Shown here: in pieces, positions 1-11,144 of the stretch
How the letters are laid out: each line of letters starts with the position of its first letter
Numbering within the stretch: position 1 is the stretch's first letter
The notes under the pieces: model-generated
Databases searched by the model: none
What the model was told of the DNA's origin: nothing
The model's input: only the letters and a program-made list of their open reading frames with translations
Assembly (NCBI RefSeq): GCF_038595065.1
Contig: NZ_CP152003.1
Coordinates: forward strand, 4,258,001 to 4,322,000
From: Sutcliffiella sp. FSL R7-0096
Lineage (GTDB): Bacteria; Bacillota; Bacilli; Bacillales; Bacillaceae_I
Length of the DNA: 64,000 nt
Direction of reading: 5' to 3'
Program-made: the position numbers and the translations under genes

Positions 1-71
1 CAGAGATTTGTAAACGCTTTATTTTTCAAGTATATCATAGCTTAACTATAAACTAAGCATACCCTAAAAAA

Positions 72-111
72 AGGCATAAAAAAAGGACACGGGAAAAAGG
101 GAACCCGTGTC
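72..111 (-). terminator. Rho-independent terminator of trxB
   Basis: On the minus strand an 8-bp perfect stem (GACACGGG at 86-93 pairing with CCCGTGTC at 104-111) is followed by a T-rich run. It lies about 155 bases past the trxB stop. No gene is seen in the other bases of 1-265. Confidence 0.85.
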
Positions 112-265
112 ATCCACTATATTTATAAAAGGGGGTCAATTACTATTTATATAATAACCGATTATTGTTTCAAAGCTGTTACAGATGCGTTAAGGCGCAG
201 TTACGTTTTGGTTAAAGGAACATTTCGACAAGTCCCTTTATAGTTCGACATACCTATGCCGAGCT

Positions 266-1252
<987 letters not shown>

Positions 1253-1379
1253 TTATGATAACCCTATTTTCATCCGATTTTAGATATATAATTACGGAAC
1301 ACCCTTATAAAGTATTCCCAGTTACTATCCTATATAACAGGTGGGTTGTCCGTCCAACTATTTGCTCATAAGAAATCAG

Positions 1380-1409
1380 CAAAAAAACCGAACCTTTACT
1401 CAGGCCCGG
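1380..1409 (-). terminator. terminator downstream of the TPR gene
   Basis: Read on the minus strand, CCGGGCC (1403-1409) pairs with GGTTCGG (1388-1394) over seven positions, two of them G-U, followed by seven T residues. It starts directly after the stop of the TPR gene and separates it from trxB. Confidence 0.75.
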
Positions 1410-1412
1410 CCT

Positions 1413-2849
1413 TTAAGATAAAGTAGCAACCAATTCCTCTACTCTTTTGATGTATTTCCTTAAAGTACTTTCAGAAACCTCATATGTTTCCACCAACTCT
1501 TTTTGAGTCACTGCATAACCATTCCCTTTGCTCCAGACATAGGCAAAAGCCCCAGCCCAAGCAGGTGCATTCGTGAAAGTAACGGCTTCCTTCGATGCGC
1601 GTGCATAAAGGTCAAACCATTCTTTTACGGTCGAATCGACCTGTTTCTTTTTTAAAAGTTTTGCAATTTCATACCCATTGACCACATTGACCGGTACATC
1701 CTTACGATTCAATAAGGCAAACATGGCAAATTCGCGTACAGAAGATGTGACAAAGGATTGCTCAAGTACATTTTTGACCGTTGTCTTACTTGAGAAGCTC
1801 GATTGGAAGATGTGGAAGAGCTGTTCGGCTTCTTCTTCCTCGACCGTTTTATCTTCTACATGGTTCCATGGCTCCGTGCCGGCCTTTTCAGGGTTCAACT
1901 CAAGCACTTTCGCCCATGCCTGCTCTGCGGTCGTAAATCGTTCCGTCTGATAGGCTGCATTAGCCAGCCAGAAATAAAACGTACCATCTCCTTGAAAACC
2001 GTTCTTCTGCAGAGAACGCAACCACTTGAAGGACAGTTCGTAACGTCCGATCAGCCCAAAAGTCGCGCCAAGCTTATAACGATGTTCCACTAGAATCGGT
2101 GTCACCTTTTCAAGGCGGGTTGCAAGCTCATTCATTTCCTTCACATTATTCTCGTAATGGAAAAAGACAAGCAGGTTGCATAGCGCATGCAGGTTGCCTG
2201 GATTCTTTTCCAGCACTTCCTCCAGCACATCGCGCGCCTCTGAAAGATTCCCCTTGTAGAAGTAGGCCAATGCCAAGTTATTGTATGCCGACCAGAATTG
2301 CGGATACTCTTCAATGATTTGCTCGAGTAATGCCAACGCTTCATCAAGCTCACCTTTCTCAAGCAAACCTCTGGCATTTTCCTGCATGACAATAAGGTGA
2401 TCCTGACCCTCCACATAATCCTCCGGTTCGTCCGTCTCGATTTCCAAAAGATCTATCAAATCTTCCGTATCCTCCACGAACTCCCCGTCCGGCTCCATCG
2501 TCAAATATTCCTCGGCATGCTTCCTAGCCTCCTGGAACAATCCCAAATACGCATAATTGTTCGCCAAAAAGTAATGGCAGTCGTGCATATCGGGAGCCAA
2601 ATCTCCTATAATTTCCTCTAAAAGTTCATTCGAACGCTGATAATCGCCAAGCTCGGTTAAAACAATCGCCAGTTGACACATAATGGATGCATCACTCGGC
2701 TTCATCGCCTCCGCACGCTGCAGCCATTTTCTTGCCTTATATAAATCCCGCTTTCTATAAGCGCGGATGCCCTTTTGAAAAAAATAATCGCCATTCTGCG
2801 CAAATGGGATGATCTTCGCAACTTGTTTCATATTCGGATTTTTTCCCAT
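1413..2849 (-). CDS. yvcD: tetratricopeptide repeat protein, YvcD family
   Basis: Cytoplasmic helical-repeat protein of about 478 residues, built of TPR-like units. The clearest runs are near residues 20-130 (RKWLQRAEAMKPSDA and RKHAEEYLTMEPDGE) and again around 150-320. The C-terminal quarter ends in a short helix-turn-helix-like stretch (TQKELVETYEVSESTLRKYIKR). The molecular function is not known; TPR proteins generally act as scaffolds. The start at 2849 is chosen because GGAGG stands 5 to 6 bases before that ATG (MGKNPN), whereas the ATG twelve bases upstream has no site. Position between trxB and the his operon matches B. subtilis yvcD. Confidence 0.85.
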   Translation of the reverse strand: MGKNPNMKQVAKIIPFAQNGDYFFQKGIRAYRKRDLYKARKWLQRAEAMKPSDASIMCQLAIVLTELGDYQRSNELLEEIIGDLAPDMHDCHYFLANNYAYLGLFQEARKHAEEYLTMEPDGEFVEDTEDLIDLLEIETDEPEDYVEGQDHLIVMQENARGLLEKGELDEALALLEQIIEEYPQFWSAYNNLALAYFYKGNLSEARDVLEEVLEKNPGNLHALCNLLVFFHYENNVKEMNELATRLEKVTPILVEHRYKLGATFGLIGRYELSFKWLRSLQKNGFQGDGTFYFWLANAAYQTERFTTAEQAWAKVLELNPEKAGTEPWNHVEDKTVEEEEAEQLFHIFQSSFSSKTTVKNVLEQSFVTSSVREFAMFALLNRKDVPVNVVNGYEIAKLLKKKQVDSTVKEWFDLYARASKEAVTFTNAPAWAGAFAYVWSKGNGYAVTQKELVETYEVSESTLRKYIKRVEELVATLS

Positions 2850-2988
2850 TATAGCCTCCATACAAACTTACTTACCGTTCGTAGTATAACACAACACCGC
2901 TTTGAAAGGGAGGTGGGAAATTTTGATGTTTGTTGTTTTCTGGCCTTGATAATCGGGGGTTCTTTTATACTTTAAGTGAAATACTTTA

Positions 2989-3247
2989 TTGAAATAGCTA
3001 TTTCAAAAGTTAATCTCGAACCCTACAGTTGCATCCCTTTAGAATTGGTGATTTTGAAATTTATTGAACAAACGTTTGTTTAGAAAAATCTTTATTCATA
3101 TAGTATAAGTCTGGTTTTTTTGCTTTTTTGGGATTAAAACATAATTATTTCAAACTAGCTTTTTGAAAAGTAATTCTTAGTTGCGACGGCTGTATCCCTT
3201 CGTACATTTGACCTTTTATATTCGATTATACAAACGTTTGTTTGAAA
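2989..3247. promoter_or_regulatory. duplicated palindrome module upstream of yvcD
   Basis: The 530-base gap between the TPR gene and hisI holds two diverged copies of a roughly 100-bp module. Copy one begins with the perfect palindrome TTGAAATAGCTATTTCAA (2989-3006) and ends with AACAAACGTTTGTT (3067-3080). Copy two has TTTCAAA/TTTGAAA arms (3148-3168) and ACAAACGTTTGT (3230-3241). Spacing between the two palindromes is the same in both, near 78 bases. ACAAACGTTTGT resembles TetR-type operators, but the regulator is unknown. Confidence 0.55.
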
Positions 3248-3340
3248 TTTACTATGGCAGGAAAAAAGTAGAGAGTTCCCCTTTCCCGATTTTTAAGAGT
3301 CTTGGATAAATTGAAAAGGGGGATAGTACTCTCATTAAAT

Positions 3341-3382
3341 AAAAAACACCTCCCCAGCTGCTCGCAGGCAACCAAGGAAGTG
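3341..3382 (-). terminator. terminator of the his operon
   Basis: On the minus strand CACTTCC (3376-3382) pairs with GGAGGTG (3347-3353), including one G-U, and is followed by six T residues. It sits just past the hisI stop and ends the eight-gene operon. Confidence 0.75.
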
Positions 3383-3395
3383 CAACCTTATAGTT

Positions 3396-4070
3396 TTATT
3401 TCTCCGCTCCTCCAGGCTTTTTCGCATGACGCTCTTCCAGAACCGCCAAAACCTCATCCAAATTTACGTCCTGTTCTCGCAACAGCACCATCACATGGAA
3501 AAATAGGTCGGCAACCTCCCAAGTCAGCTCCCCGCGGTCACGATTCTTCGCGGCAATGATCACTTCCGCCGCTTCCTCGCCAACCTTCTTCAAAATCTTA
3601 TCCACACCCTCTTCAAAAAGGTAGGTGGTATAAGATCCTTCTGGTTTTTCCATAGCACGCGAGGCAATCAAAGACTCCAAACGCCCCAAAATGGAAGATG
3701 CAGAATCGGCCCTCTCAACGTCTGCTCCACTACCAGCACTAGCCCCATCAACCAGCACCACCTCATGAAAACAGGTCGACTCTCCCTTATGACACGCCGG
3801 TCCATTTGGCTCCACCAACACAAGTACCGCATCCTGATCGCAGTCATAGCGCATCTCTACCACTCGCTGTGTATTGCCGGAAGTCGCTCCCTTATGCCAA
3901 AGTTCTGCACGTGACCGGCTCCAGAACCAAGTCTCCCGGGTTTCTATCGTTTTCACGAGCGATTCACCGTTCATATAAGCAAGTGTCAACACTTCCTTAC
4001 TAGAAACATCTTGCACAATTGCCGGGACAAGTCCTTTTTCGTCAAACCTAACCGCTTCAAGATTGATCAT
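3396..4070 (-). CDS. hisI: bifunctional phosphoribosyl-AMP cyclohydrolase / phosphoribosyl-ATP pyrophosphatase
   Basis: Catalyses histidine steps two and three: hydrolysis of PR-ATP to PR-AMP and opening of the adenine ring. The 224 residues hold an N-terminal HisI domain with the zinc cysteines in [12 protein letters not shown] and CHKGESTCF, then a C-terminal HisE domain with the pyrophosphohydrolase motif [16 protein letters not shown]. The fused form is also found in B. subtilis. It is the last gene of the operon and overlaps hisF by four bases, suggesting translational coupling. Confidence 0.95.
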   Translation of the reverse strand: MINLEAVRFDEKGLVPAIVQDVSSKEVLTLAYMNGESLVKTIETRETWFWSRSRAELWHKGATSGNTQRVVEMRYDCDQDAVLVLVEPNGPACHKGESTCFHEVVLVDGASAGSGADVERADSASSILGRLESLIASRAMEKPEGSYTTYLFEEGVDKILKKVGEEAAEVIIAAKNRDRGELTWEVADLFFHVMVLLREQDVNLDEVLAVLEERHAKKPGGAEK

Positions 4071-4825
4071 CGAACCTCCACCCCTTTCTCCTTCAAGTAA
4101 TTCTTCACTTCTTTTACACTTGTTTCTTTATAGTGGAAAATGGACGCGGCCAATGCTGCATCAGCCGCTCCTTCTTCAAACGCCGTAAGGAAATGCGATG
4201 CTTCCCCTGCACCACCAGAGGCAATGACCGGAACCGAAACGGCTTCACTCACCGCTTTTGTCAACGCAAGGTTGAAGCCCTTTTTCTCCCCGTCGCTGTC
4301 CATGCTTGTCAATAAAATCTCCCCGGCTCCCAACTTGACCGCTTCTCGTGCCCAGTCCACCACTTCCCAGTCCGTTTCGCGACGACCGCCATGTGTGTAG
4401 ACTCTCCACGAGCCGAGACTCTCGTCATATTTTGCATCAATCGCGACCACAATGCATTGCGAACCAAAGTAATCCGATCCAGCCTGAATCAAGTAAGGAT
4501 TCAGCAATGCGGCCGTGTTCAAGGAAACTTTATCCGCACCGGCACGCAACAATCGTTTCATATCTTCGATGGAGTTGATACCGCCCCCCACCGTAAACGG
4601 AATGGCCAATTTTGCCGCCACCTGCTCAACCACATCCACCATCGTTTCCCTACCTTCATGGGAAGCGGATATATCTAGGAATACCAACTCGTCGGCACCT
4701 TCTTCATCGTAAAATGCAGCAAGCTCCACCGGATCGCCGGCATCACGAAGCTCCACAAACTGGACGCCTTTCACGACACGCCCTTCTTTTACATCCAAGC
4801 AAGGTATGATTCGTTTCGTCAGCAT
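4067..4825 (-). CDS. hisF: imidazole glycerol phosphate synthase, cyclase subunit HisF
   Basis: TIM-barrel cyclase that uses ammonia delivered by HisH to turn PRFAR into imidazole glycerol phosphate and AICAR. The 252 residues match the family size. The catalytic aspartate lies in the N-terminal segment [15 protein letters not shown] and the second in [14 protein letters not shown]. Phosphate-binding loops FTVGGGI and IASGGAG are present. The gene abuts hisA end to end and overlaps hisI by four bases. Confidence 0.96.
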   Translation of the reverse strand: MLTKRIIPCLDVKEGRVVKGVQFVELRDAGDPVELAAFYDEEGADELVFLDISASHEGRETMVDVVEQVAAKLAIPFTVGGGINSIEDMKRLLRAGADKVSLNTAALLNPYLIQAGSDYFGSQCIVVAIDAKYDESLGSWRVYTHGGRRETDWEVVDWAREAVKLGAGEILLTSMDSDGEKKGFNLALTKAVSEAVSVPVIASGGAGEASHFLTAFEEGAADAALAASIFHYKETSVKEVKNYLKEKGVEVR

Positions 4826-5557
4826 CTATTTCACCTCTTCCAACGCTTGGGCAAGGTTTATTTTCTCCGTATAAATTGCTTTTCCAACTATGGAACCTGA
4901 TACGCCATCTTTTGCAAACTCTCTCAATGCAAGTAAATCTTCCACCTCGCTTACCCCACCCGAGGCAATGACGGAAGCACCTGTCACACGGGCAAGCTCG
5001 ACCGTCGCCTCAACATTTGGACCTGAAAGCATACCGTCTGTCGCGATATCCGTAAAAATGAATATCTCCGCTCCAGCATCTGCCAGTTCTTTTCCGAGTA
5101 CGGTCGCCTTTACCGTGGATGTCTCCACCCAGCCTTCTGTTGCCACATAGCCATCCTTGGCATCGAGGCCGATAGCAATTCGGGAACCGCCATACTTCTT
5201 AAGCATTTCTCGCACAAAAGAAGGATCCTTGATCGCAGCACTCCCCAAGATGACACGGTCCACTCCGTTCGATAAATAGTGCTCCACGTCCCCAGCCGCC
5301 CGGATGCCACCACCGATCTGCACTTTTGCAGGCAACTCACTGGCCACCTGCAACACAAAGCGGTCATTCACCGGGGAGCCAGCCTTCGCACCGTCAAGGT
5401 CCACCATATGAATCCACTTTGCCCCTTGCTCCACGAACGTTTTCGCCATATCAAACGGGGAATCTCCGTATACCGTTTCCTTGCTATAGTCGCCTTGCAG
5501 CAGGCGCACACATTTTCCGCCGCGCATATCGATTGCCGGGTAGATGGTAAAACTCAT
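4826..5557 (-). CDS. hisA: ProFAR isomerase HisA
   Basis: Isomerises ProFAR to PRFAR by an Amadori rearrangement. It is a 243-residue TIM barrel related to HisF. The catalytic aspartates are in [14 protein letters not shown] and [14 protein letters not shown], and the phosphate loops are QIGGGIR and ASGGV. It sits directly between hisH and hisF with one base to hisH and none to hisF, as expected of a coupled operon. Confidence 0.96.
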   Translation of the reverse strand: MSFTIYPAIDMRGGKCVRLLQGDYSKETVYGDSPFDMAKTFVEQGAKWIHMVDLDGAKAGSPVNDRFVLQVASELPAKVQIGGGIRAAGDVEHYLSNGVDRVILGSAAIKDPSFVREMLKKYGGSRIAIGLDAKDGYVATEGWVETSTVKATVLGKELADAGAEIFIFTDIATDGMLSGPNVEATVELARVTGASVIASGGVSEVEDLLALREFAKDGVSGSIVGKAIYTEKINLAQALEEVK

Positions 5558-5558
5558 A

Positions 5559-6191
5559 TTATCGCTCCTCTTCCTTCACAAGGTTTACAAAGTTCTTTAG
5601 AATCGCCAAGCCGACATGGCTGCTTTTTTCCGGGTGGAACTGGGTGCCGAATACATTCGCACGACCTACCACCGCAGGCACCTGCACATCGTATGTACTG
5701 CTTGCCAATAATTCAGCTGTGTCAAAATTCTTTACATAATAGGAGTGGACAAAATAAACATAGTCCTCTGGCACACCGTCCAGAAGCAACGATGCCTGCT
5801 GAAATTCAAGCTTGTTCCATCCCATATGCGGGACCTTGTATGACACGCCATCCGCTGTTTCTCCAGGAAAGCGTTCGACCTTTCCGGTTAACAGGGACAA
5901 ACCTTCTGTTCTCCCATTCTCTTCACTTTCCTCATACAACAGCTGCATGCCAAGGCAGATCCCAAGCAACTTTTTCCCACGGGCGGCTTCTTCTTTTATA
6001 AAAGAATCAAGACCCGTTTCCTGTAAAATGGACATGGCATCACGGAATGAGCCAACTCCAGGGAGGATGAGCCCTTCCGATTCAAATAACACATCCCTAT
6101 CATTTGTGATGACATACTCCACATCCATCCGCTCGAGCGCCTTGGAGACGCTATATAAATTCCCCATTCCGTAATCAATGATGCCGATCAT
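5559..6191 (-). CDS. hisH: imidazole glycerol phosphate synthase, glutaminase subunit HisH
   Basis: Class I glutamine amidotransferase that hydrolyses glutamine and channels ammonia to HisF. It has 210 residues. The nucleophilic cysteine lies in [13 protein letters not shown] and the His-Glu pair of the triad in QFHPEKS near the C terminus. The oxyanion region [13 protein letters not shown] is intact. It is placed three bases from hisB and one base from hisA. Confidence 0.96.
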   Translation of the reverse strand: MIGIIDYGMGNLYSVSKALERMDVEYVITNDRDVLFESEGLILPGVGSFRDAMSILQETGLDSFIKEEAARGKKLLGICLGMQLLYEESEENGRTEGLSLLTGKVERFPGETADGVSYKVPHMGWNKLEFQQASLLLDGVPEDYVYFVHSYYVKNFDTAELLASSTYDVQVPAVVGRANVFGTQFHPEKSSHVGLAILKNFVNLVKEEER

Positions 6192-6194
6192 CTT

Positions 6195-6782
6195 CTACAA
6201 CATTCCCTTCGTCGATGGTACTCCTTTAACGCGCGGATCGATTGTCGTTGCTTCATCCAGTGCGCGACCAAGCGCCTTGAATATCGCTTCAATGATGTGA
6301 TGCGTGTTCGTTCCGTAGTGCACAATCACATGAAGGTTCATTCGCGCCTCCAAGGCAAGCTTCCATAAAAATTCGTGCACAAGCTCAGTGTCAAAAGTGC
6401 CGACCTTCTGGCTTGGGAATTCCGCTCTTATCTCAAGGTGAGGACGATTGCTGAGGTCCACAACCACCTGTGCAAGCGCCTCATCCATTGGCACAAACGC
6501 ATTTCCATATCGTTTTATCCCCACTTTATCCCCAAGTGCATCTTTTAACGCCTGGCCAAGGCAGATCCCGATATCCTCCGTTGTGTGGTGATCATCGATA
6601 TCCACATCCCCATTTGCCTGCAGGTCCAGGTTGAACTGGCCGTGCTTCGTGAAAAGGTCCAGCATATGTGTCATAAACGGAACAGGCGTCTCAAGCTTTG
6701 CCGTTCCTTCTCCATCTATCGTAAAAGCAAGCTGTATCTGCGTCTCTTTCGTATTTCTCTCTAAACTGGCTGTACGTGTCAT
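6195..6782 (-). CDS. hisB: imidazoleglycerol-phosphate dehydratase
   Basis: Manganese-dependent dehydratase that makes imidazole acetol phosphate. The single-function 195-residue form is typical of Firmicutes. Metal-binding histidine motifs [10 protein letters not shown] and [16 protein letters not shown] are both present. The ATG at 6782 is chosen because GGAG sits 8 bases before it; an in-frame GTG just upstream is closer to the site than usual. Confidence 0.95.
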   Translation of the reverse strand: MTRTASLERNTKETQIQLAFTIDGEGTAKLETPVPFMTHMLDLFTKHGQFNLDLQANGDVDIDDHHTTEDIGICLGQALKDALGDKVGIKRYGNAFVPMDEALAQVVVDLSNRPHLEIRAEFPSQKVGTFDTELVHEFLWKLALEARMNLHVIVHYGTNTHHIIEAIFKALGRALDEATTIDPRVKGVPSTKGML

Positions 6783-6852
6783 CACAACGTCTCCTCACTT
6801 TTGCTTAGTAACTTTAATGTGCTGGCAGTGTCGATGAGTAAGCGACTTTATA

Positions 6853-6899
6853 GCTGTTGGTTGAAGCAGAAGGTGAAGACTTCAGCGGAAACCAACAGC
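6853..6899. repeat. family-1 dispersed repeat, internally deleted copy
   Basis: A 47-base element inside the his operon, between hisD and hisB, with perfect 10-bp ends GCTGTTGGTT and AACCAACAGC. The inner part (aggtgaagactt-cagcgg) matches the reverse complement of one end of the long copies at 15710 and 28085, so this looks like a deletion derivative in opposite orientation. Confidence 0.7.
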
Positions 6900-6903
6900 G
6901 GTG

Positions 6904-8181
6904 TTAATTAGACCTGTTAGTAAATCGCGATTCCACCGCACGGGCATGTGCTTCTAAGCCCTCTAAACGTGCAAACGCTGCAATTTTATCCACATTATCC
7001 TTCAATGCCTGTTCACTATACATAATCACACTGGATTTTTTCACAAATTCATCCACAGATAATCCACTGGAAAAGCGTGCTGTACCGTTTGTCGGCAACA
7101 CATGGTTCGGTCCGGCAAAATAATCCCCAACAGGCTCCGAGCTATATCTTCCTAAGAAAATAGCTCCTGCATGCTTGATAAAGGGCAGAAGATTCATCGC
7201 CTCAGCTGTCATCACTTCTAAATGCTCTGGTGCGAGCTCATTCACGACACGGATGGCTTCTTCCATGGTTTCTGTAACATAAATGGTGCCGTACGCCTCA
7301 ATAGAAGCTCTCGCAATTGCCTCGCGTGGCAGGGTGGACAGCTGTTGCTCCACTTCCTGAACGACTTTTTCGGCAAGTGTTGAAGAAGTGGTCACAAGAA
7401 CGCTGGAAGCCCGCTCATCATGCTCCGCTTGGGACAATAAGTCTGCTGCAATTTCATTTGGCCTTGCCGTATCATCAGCCAACACCACTATTTCACTAGG
7501 CCCGGCGATGCTGTCGATATCCACAAGTCCATACACTTCCTTTTTCGCAAGGGCAACAAAAATATTCCCCGGACCGACGATTTTATCCACAGGCTGGAGG
7601 CTTTCCGTACCATAGGCAAGCGCTGCGACCGCCTGTGCACCGCCGACTTTGTAGATTTCATCCACACCTAGAATATCTGCCGCGACAAGTACTCCAGCAG
7701 GCAATGTGCCATCTCCGGAAGGTGGACTTACCATCGCAATTCGTTCCACTCCTGCAACCTGTGCCGGAATGACATTCATCAACACGGAAGATGGGTAAGC
7801 TGCTTTCCCGCCCGGCACATAGACACCAATAGCATCAAGTGCTGTCACCTGCTGTCCTAGTATCGTACCATCAGATTTTGTGGATAACCACGACTGTTTT
7901 ACCTGTTTTTGGTGAAAATCACGGATATTTTCCACTGCGTTGTGGATTATGTTGATAACCTGTGGGGGAATTTGTTGATAAGCTTCCTTTATCTCCCCTT
8001 TTGTCACCTTTAATGTGGACAGTTTGGCACCATCCCATTTTTCTGTGTATTCGTAAAGCGCCCTGTCACCCTTCTCTTTAACCGCTTGAATTACTTGAAG
8101 AACAGCTATCCGCTGCTCTGCCGTTCCCTGGTCAATCGACCGGCGTAATGACACCGATTCTTTTACTCTCTTTATCTTCAT
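6904..8181 (-). CDS. hisD: histidinol dehydrogenase
   Basis: Zinc and NAD dependent enzyme that performs the last two oxidations from L-histidinol to L-histidine. It has 425 residues, family-typical. The NAD/zinc region [14 protein letters not shown], the [11 protein letters not shown] signature, [11 protein letters not shown] with the catalytic histidine, and [13 protein letters not shown] are all visible. It is separated from hisB by 118 bases that contain a small dispersed repeat, and from hisG by 4 bases. Confidence 0.96.
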   Translation of the reverse strand: MKIKRVKESVSLRRSIDQGTAEQRIAVLQVIQAVKEKGDRALYEYTEKWDGAKLSTLKVTKGEIKEAYQQIPPQVINIIHNAVENIRDFHQKQVKQSWLSTKSDGTILGQQVTALDAIGVYVPGGKAAYPSSVLMNVIPAQVAGVERIAMVSPPSGDGTLPAGVLVAADILGVDEIYKVGGAQAVAALAYGTESLQPVDKIVGPGNIFVALAKKEVYGLVDIDSIAGPSEIVVLADDTARPNEIAADLLSQAEHDERASSVLVTTSSTLAEKVVQEVEQQLSTLPREAIARASIEAYGTIYVTETMEEAIRVVNELAPEHLEVMTAEAMNLLPFIKHAGAIFLGRYSSEPVGDYFAGPNHVLPTNGTARFSSGLSVDEFVKKSSVIMYSEQALKDNVDKIAAFARLEGLEAHARAVESRFTNRSN

Positions 8182-8185
8182 CGTG

Positions 8186-8815
8186 TTACACCTCCCCGAC
8201 TACCTCAGCTAATCTATCCACAAGTTCATCAATCTGTTTATCTTTCAACCGATAACTCACAGGGTTCACAATCAAACGGGATGTGATATCCACAATCCGC
8301 TCGAATTCCACGAGACCATTCTCCTTCAAGGTCCGGCCTGTGGATACAATATCCACAATTCTGTCAGACAAACCGATGAGTGGCGCAAGTTCGATGGATC
8401 CATTCAATTTGACGATTTCCACCTGTTCCCCCTGCTCCCGGTAGTAGCTAGATGCAATGCCAGGATACTTTGTGGCGATTTTTGGTGCTACATCTTTCAT
8501 TTCCGTTCCAGGAAGCCCGGCAACCGCGAGATAGCAGTCACTTATTTTTAGGTCGAGCACTTCATAAACGTCCCGTTCCTCTTCCAACATCACGTCCTTG
8601 CCGGCAATCCCGACATCTGCCACACCATGCTCCACATATGTCGTCACATCCATCGGCTTCGCTAAAATAAAGCGCATGTTTTCGTCCGGTACATCAATGA
8701 TCAGTTTTCTAGAGTCCTCCAAATCGGGAGGAATACGGTATCCCGCTTTCACCAGCAACTGTGCCGCTTCTTTAAAAATTCTCCCCTTTGGCATCGCAAT
8801 GGTCAGTACGCTCAT
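8186..8815 (-). CDS. hisG: ATP phosphoribosyltransferase, short form HisG
   Basis: First enzyme of histidine synthesis, joining ATP and PRPP. The 209 residues represent the short form that lacks the C-terminal regulatory domain and needs HisZ for activity and feedback control. The motif [10 protein letters not shown] is at the N terminus and the PRPP-binding stretch [16 protein letters not shown] is near residue 155. Its end overlaps the adjacent hisZ by four bases, matching the obligate partnership. Confidence 0.95.
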   Translation of the reverse strand: MSVLTIAMPKGRIFKEAAQLLVKAGYRIPPDLEDSRKLIIDVPDENMRFILAKPMDVTTYVEHGVADVGIAGKDVMLEEERDVYEVLDLKISDCYLAVAGLPGTEMKDVAPKIATKYPGIASSYYREQGEQVEIVKLNGSIELAPLIGLSDRIVDIVSTGRTLKENGLVEFERIVDITSRLIVNPVSYRLKDKQIDELVDRLAEVVGEV

Positions 8816-9996
8816 GATTCGCTCTCCTTTCTGGCTTTTCCAAGGAAAAAGGTCACATCGCTAAAAGACGCAGTGCATGCATCCACATTTTCCACGCCGG
8901 CGATATCCTGAAGAACCACCTTTTCCCCGTCCTGTCTTTTCTCGTTGGCAAAAGCAATGGCTTCTGCTCTTCTTTCCTGGCTGAACAGGACCCCATGGAT
9001 ATCCGCTTCGACCTTTTGGATATTTTTCGCTTCAAGGAGCCTGTCAAGATGAATGCCAAACCCTGTCGCCGATTTTTCCCGGTTGAATTTTTCAAATAGC
9101 TTATCGTAACGCCCACCATTTCCGATAGGGAAACCGATGTTCCCGGCATATGCTTCAAAAACAATCCCGGTGTAATAACTCATATGACTGACAATGTTCA
9201 GATCGAGCTTGACGGAATCGGTGACCCCATATGCCTCAAGCATCGTCCAAAGCTGTTCGAGTTCCTGGATGGCCTTTTTGCCAGCATCCCCATCAAGCAC
9301 TTCTTTAGCAAGCTCGATGTTAGTGGAATCCCCTCTTAACGTTAACAGGTTTAAAAGGCGTTTTTTATCAATAGAGGATAACGACAGGCTTTTCACATGC
9401 TCGCGGTATCCCACGTAGTTTTTTTCATATAAGTATCTTCTTAACGTTGCCGCTCGCTCTTCGTTTCCGACCACATCGAGAAAAATTTCTTGTAAGAAGC
9501 CGATATGTCCGATTGCGACAGTGAACGTGGAAAGTCCAGCTTTTTTCAACAGGGCGACAAGCAACGCAATCATCTCGGCATCTGCACTGATGGAGCGGTC
9601 GCCAATGCACTCGACACCGATCTGCTCAAACTCCGCTGGTCTTCCCGCTTCATTTTGCTGGGCACGGAACACATTGGCAGAGTAGGCAAGCCGTTGCGGA
9701 TAACCATCATTCACGAGCCTGGACGCCGCAACCCTTGCAATCGGTGCCGTCATGTCAGGTCTTAAGACAAGTGTATGTCCTTGCTGATCTAGTAGCTTAA
9801 AAAGTTGCTGATCTAGGATCGCGGACGCTTCACCCACTGTTTCGTAGTATTCAAGTGTCGGTGTTTCCATGAATTGATAGCCCCATTGGCTAATCTCCGC
9901 TGTCATTGTGTTTTTGACGTTCTGCTTTGCTTCATATAAGGAAGGAAGCGTATCCCGCATTCCTAGTGGTTTTTCGAACATGAATAGTTTTGACAT
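8812..9996 (-). CDS. hisZ: ATP phosphoribosyltransferase regulatory subunit HisZ
   Basis: Histidyl-tRNA synthetase paralogue that binds short HisG and confers histidine feedback inhibition. It is about 394 residues. Class II synthetase motif 2-like [18 protein letters not shown] and the histidine-site-like [11 protein letters not shown] are retained, while the anticodon domain is reduced. The ATG at 9996 is favoured because AAGGTGG lies 8 bases upstream; the in-frame GTG at 10008 has no site. It is the first gene of the operon. No T-box or clear attenuator was seen in 9997-10120. Confidence 0.94.
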   Translation of the reverse strand: MSKLFMFEKPLGMRDTLPSLYEAKQNVKNTMTAEISQWGYQFMETPTLEYYETVGEASAILDQQLFKLLDQQGHTLVLRPDMTAPIARVAASRLVNDGYPQRLAYSANVFRAQQNEAGRPAEFEQIGVECIGDRSISADAEMIALLVALLKKAGLSTFTVAIGHIGFLQEIFLDVVGNEERAATLRRYLYEKNYVGYREHVKSLSLSSIDKKRLLNLLTLRGDSTNIELAKEVLDGDAGKKAIQELEQLWTMLEAYGVTDSVKLDLNIVSHMSYYTGIVFEAYAGNIGFPIGNGGRYDKLFEKFNREKSATGFGIHLDRLLEAKNIQKVEADIHGVLFSQERRAEAIAFANEKRQDGEKVVLQDIAGVENVDACTASFSDVTFFLGKARKESES

Positions 9997-10120
9997 GTGG
10001 ATACCCACCTTTTATAATAATCTGAAATCCTTTAGTTCGCTAATATGGTAACATACTAACAAAATGAAGCTTTTTGGTCAAGTGTTAGTGGTTTGTGTTG
10101 TGGTCTTCTCTATTTTGGGT

Positions 10121-10154
10121 AAAAAAAGGCACTTTATCCTTGGAGACAAAGTGC
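10121..10154 (-). terminator. terminator after the yvoF-side operon
   Basis: On the minus strand GCACTTTG pairs with the matching arm (GCACTTT at 10129-10135, AAAGTGC at 10148-10154), followed by seven T residues. It lies between the 52-bp tandem array and hisZ and would stop transcripts coming from yvoF. Confidence 0.8.
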
Positions 10155-10216
10155 TTGTTGTATTGGAAGTGGTGATTGAATTATTGTGAAGACTTCTTTG
10201 ACAAGAAGGGCGATCT

Positions 10217-10555
10217 GAGATTGTCTTTATATTTGGTTATGGTGACAATCTTGAACAATCCTGAGACGAATTTTACTCCGAGAGATTGTCTTCCTACCGC
10301 TTATGATGACAATCTCGAACCGAATTTCACTGTGAGATTGTCTTTATTCACCTTATGATGACAATCTCGAACCGAATTTCTCTGTGAGATTGTCTTTATT
10401 CACCTTGTGATGACAATCTCGAACCGAATTTCACTGTGAGATTGTCTTCATACGCCTTATAATGACAATCTTGAACCCGTTTTCACTCTGAGATTGTCTT
10501 CATCACACTTATGATGACAATCTTGAACCCGTTTTCACTCTGAGATTGTCTTCAT
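10217..10555. repeat. 52-bp tandem repeat array with internal inverted repeats
   Basis: Units start at 10282, 10334, 10386, 10438, 10490 and 10542 (partial), exactly 52 bases apart. A degenerate unit at 10217 carries a 13-base insertion. Each unit holds GAGATTGTC, 17 bases, GACAATCTC and 17 bases, so perfect 9-bp arms alternate along the array. Linker sequences vary more than the arms. The 480-base yvoF-hisZ gap holds little else. Confidence 0.9.
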
Positions 10556-10631
10556 TCCTCCTAGAGGACCTCTCCAGCTCGAACATTCTCTCATAAGGGC
10601 TTCATCCTCAGTTCAGCCGGTATTTTCTCGT

Positions 10632-11144
10632 CTAAAACTTCATCCGCTCCTGCATCTCTTCTTTACTATAGATGACACGCATGGGGTTGCCTCCGACGAA
10701 GGCGCCTTCTGGGACATCTTTATGTACGAGGGTGCCGGCGGAGATGATTGCGCCGTCGCCGATGATGACGCCTGGCAGGATGGTCGTGTTGGCGCCGATC
10801 ATGACTTCGCTCCCGATCTCCACGGCTCCGAGGCGGTATTCCTTCACCAGATATTCGTGGGCGAGGATGGTCGTGTTGTAGCCGATGACCGTATTGCGGC
10901 CGACACTTATTTTTTCCGGGAACATGACATCAAGCATCACCATCAGGGCGAAGGATGTCTGGTCCCCAACCTTCATGCGCAAGAAGGTGCGGTACAGCCA
11001 GTTTTTCATGCCGAGGAACGGGGTGTACCTGGCAAGCTGAATGACCGCAAAATTCTTAACAACCTTCAGAAAAGGGACCGTCTTGTAGACATGCCAAAGC
11101 GAATTAGCGCCTTCCACCGGATAGCGAGTTGTCCGTCTACTCAC
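10632..11144 (-). CDS. yvoF: left-handed beta-helix acyltransferase, YvoF family
   Basis: Predicted acetyl- or acyltransferase of 170 residues with hexapeptide repeats forming a left-handed beta helix (for example [50 protein letters not shown]). The C-terminal [14 protein letters not shown] loop is typical of the family. The substrate is not known. It overlaps ppaX by eight bases and is the last gene of hprK-lgt-yvoD-ppaX-yvoF, the B. subtilis order. Confidence 0.88.
   Translation of the reverse strand: MSRRTTRYPVEGANSLWHVYKTVPFLKVVKNFAVIQLARYTPFLGMKNWLYRTFLRMKVGDQTSFALMVMLDVMFPEKISVGRNTVIGYNTTILAHEYLVKEYRLGAVEIGSEVMIGANTTILPGVIIGDGAIISAGTLVHKDVPEGAFVGGNPMRVIYSKEEMQERMKF

Noticed and set aside
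9997-10120. T-box or histidine attenuator upstream of hisZ
   Set aside because: No T-box core (AGGGTGGAACCGCG) and no run of histidine codons is visible.
10217-10555. CRISPR array
   Set aside because: Unit length is constant at 52, but the linkers are themselves repeated rather than unique spacers, there are two alternating arms, and no cas genes are present. The same applies to 25699-26058.
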